From positions 1-7,998 of the forward strand of contig USHY01000042.1 of NCBI GenBank assembly GCA_900554635.1: a stretch of DNA of 7,998 nt. The letters are read 5' to 3'. The notes under the pieces are model-generated. The model was given only the letters and a program-made list of their open reading frames with translations. It was not told the origin of the DNA and made no database searches. This document shows positions 6,671 through 7,998 of this stretch, in pieces (the first letter of the stretch is position 1; each line of letters opens with the position of its first letter). The position numbers and the translations under genes are program-made. Source of the DNA: an uncultured Clostridium sp. Lineage in GTDB: Bacteria > Bacillota > Clostridia > TANB77 > CAG-508.

Positions 6671-7998
6671 CTAATTTTTATATCTTTCTCTTGGCTGATA
6701 AGTAGTGTGTAATAATTCGTGTGATTTATGGCTTCCTGGTTTTTCTAAGAATTCTGCATATATTTTTTTTATTACAGGGTTTTCATGTGATTTTCTAATT
6801 GTACTTTTTTCATCAATAGTATACAAACATTCTGCTCTAGCTTTTCTAACATCTACGTCGTTTCTCTTTTTTGAGCTAACTATTGGTTGACCACCACCCA
6901 TTACGCATCCTCCTGGGCATGCCATTATTTCTACAAATTGATAATCCGCTTCCCCTGATTTTATTTCCTGCAAGATTTTTTCTGCATTTGCTAAACCTGA
7001 GGCTACTGCAACTTTAATATCTTTATCTCCCATTTTTACTGTTGCTTTTTTTATTCCCTCTTTACCTCTTACATCTTCAAATTCTAATTTTTTCAAGTCT
7101 TGACCTGTAACTGTTTCATAAGCTGTTCTTAATGCCGCTTCCATTACTCCACCTGTTGTACCAAATATTGCCCCTGCTCCTGTGGCTTCTCCTATTGGGC
7201 TATCAAATTCAGAATCTTCAAGTAGTTTTAGGTCTATGTGTGCTTGCTTTATCATTCTTGCAAGTTCGCGGGTTGTTATAACACTATCTACGTTATATAA
7301 TCCATCATTTTTCATTTCTTCACGAGTCTTCTCAAATTTTTTTGCAATACATGGCATTACTGATACTACATGCATTTTGTTTGGCTCTACGCCTAGCTTT
7401 TGTGCATAATATGTTTTTAATATAGCTCCAAACATTTCATGTGGTGATTTACAACTTGATAAGTGAGCCAATAATTCTGGATGGTTCATTTCTATATATC
7501 TTATCCAACCTGGACTACATGAAGTTATCATAGGTAATACAGCTTCTTTATCATTTAATCTTTCTATTAGCTCATTTGCTTCTTCAACTATTGTTAAATC
7601 TGCTCCGGTGTTCGTATCAAATACTTTATCAAAACCTAATCTTTTTAAAGCTGTTACCATTTTGCCTGTTACGTTGGTTCCTATTGGCATACCAAATTCT
7701 TCGCCAAGTGCTGCTCTTACTGCTGGTGCTGTTTGAACAACTGTAAATGTTTCTTTGTCTCTGATTTTTCTCCAAACTGTTTTAGTTTCATCTTTTTCTT
7801 TTAAAGCTCCTACTGGGCAAGCCTCAATACATTGCCCGCAGAAAGTACAGTTTACATTGTTTAAGCTTTCATCATTTTCTGCTGCTATTCTTGCGTGAAA
7901 TCCACGACCTGCAACATCTATTGCTCCAACTTTTTGAACATTCTTACATGTTGCAACACATCTTTTACACATTATACATTTACTATTATCTCTAACAA
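6671..7998 (-). CDS. [FeFe] hydrogenase catalytic subunit (HndD/HydA-like), 5' end missing
   Basis: Catalytic subunit of a cytoplasmic iron-only hydrogenase, which makes or uses H2 with ferredoxin and probably NAD(H) as partners. The frame stays open to the right edge, so the ATG at 7972 is internal. The eight codons before it (VRDNSKCI) complete a first 4Fe-4S motif, CIMCKRCVATC. A second, CTFCGQCIEACP, follows about 30 residues later. The H-cluster motifs come next in order: L1 TSCSPGW, L2 MPCIAKKFE and L3 EIMACPGGCVMGGGQP. A C-terminal small-subunit tail follows (KIYAEFLEKPGSHKSHELLHTTY). The gene ends with TAG at 6671. Any N-terminal 2Fe-2S domain and the NADH-oxidising partner subunits would lie off the right edge. 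L1 has Ser where the usual motif is TSCCPxW; I believe this variant occurs in HndD-type enzymes, so I do not call the protein inactive. The sequence has no in-frame CGG and no frameshift. Family assignment is very secure; subgroup is inferred. Confidence 0.97.
   Translation of the reverse strand, partial: VRDNSKCIMCKRCVATCKNVQKVGAIDVAGRGFHARIAAENDESLNNVNCTFCGQCIEACPVGALKEKDETKTVWRKIRDKETFTVVQTAPAVRAALGEEFGMPIGTNVTGKMVTALKRLGFDKVFDTNTGADLTIVEEANELIERLNDKEAVLPMITSCSPGWIRYIEMNHPELLAHLSSCKSPHEMFGAILKTYYAQKLGVEPNKMHVVSVMPCIAKKFEKTREEMKNDGLYNVDSVITTRELARMIKQAHIDLKLLEDSEFDSPIGEATGAGAIFGTTGGVMEAALRTAYETVTGQDLKKLEFEDVRGKEGIKKATVKMGDKDIKVAVASGLANAEKILQEIKSGEADYQFVEIMACPGGCVMGGGQPIVSSKKRNDVDVRKARAECLYTIDEKSTIRKSHENPVIKKIYAEFLEKPGSHKSHELLHTTYQPRERYKN

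Overview
This is an AT-rich window (roughly 30% G+C by eye). Every real gene lies on the minus strand, so the text below runs from high to low coordinates. The gene set suggests a strictly anaerobic low-GC Firmicute of the Clostridia type, possibly an uncultured gut lineage: a modular [FeFe] hydrogenase, a YkuD L,D-transpeptidase, a CNNM/CBS/CorC membrane protein, a YnbB-like PLP enzyme, an HI0933-type flavoprotein and a YigZ/IMPACT protein. I cannot place it more precisely. Arginine is written mostly AGA, with some CGT and CGC.

Layout, in transcription order: (1) the C-terminal part of an [FeFe] hydrogenase, running off the right edge and closed by a terminator at 6634-6670; (2) a membrane-anchored L,D-transpeptidase with a C-terminal peptidoglycan-binding domain, 6600-5898; (3) a coiled-coil-rich protein of unknown function, 5811-4732, with its own likely promoter and a strong terminator at 4680-4720; (4) a perfect-consensus sigma-A promoter (TTGACA, 17 bp, TATAAT) at 4642-4670, driving a tight four-gene run: CNNM/CBS protein (4598-3267), YnbB-like protein (3216-1965), HI0933-type flavoprotein (1951-701) and YigZ (698-68). 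No RNA gene, mobile element or CRISPR array is visible. The stretches without a gene are all shorter than 150 bases.

The outstanding observation concerns three of the seven genes: yigZ, the ynbB-like gene and the L,D-transpeptidase. Each is split by a +1 frameshift, and all three shifts have the same form. In each case the zero-frame codon at the break is CGG. Skipping its C lets the next three bases be read as glycine (GGA, GGC, GGA), and this restores a full-length, conserved protein with active-site or signature residues on the far side. I scanned every CGG on the coding strand of this window and found about 20. About 17 lie out of frame within coding sequence. The only three in frame are exactly the three frameshift sites. 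Homopolymer sequencing error or random decay does not predict this. It suggests that CGG is not decoded as arginine in this organism and is instead a +1 frameshift (or four-base, CGGN) codon. This fits a low-GC genome in which CGG has become unassigned. The interpretation is an inference; the co-occurrence is read directly from the sequence.
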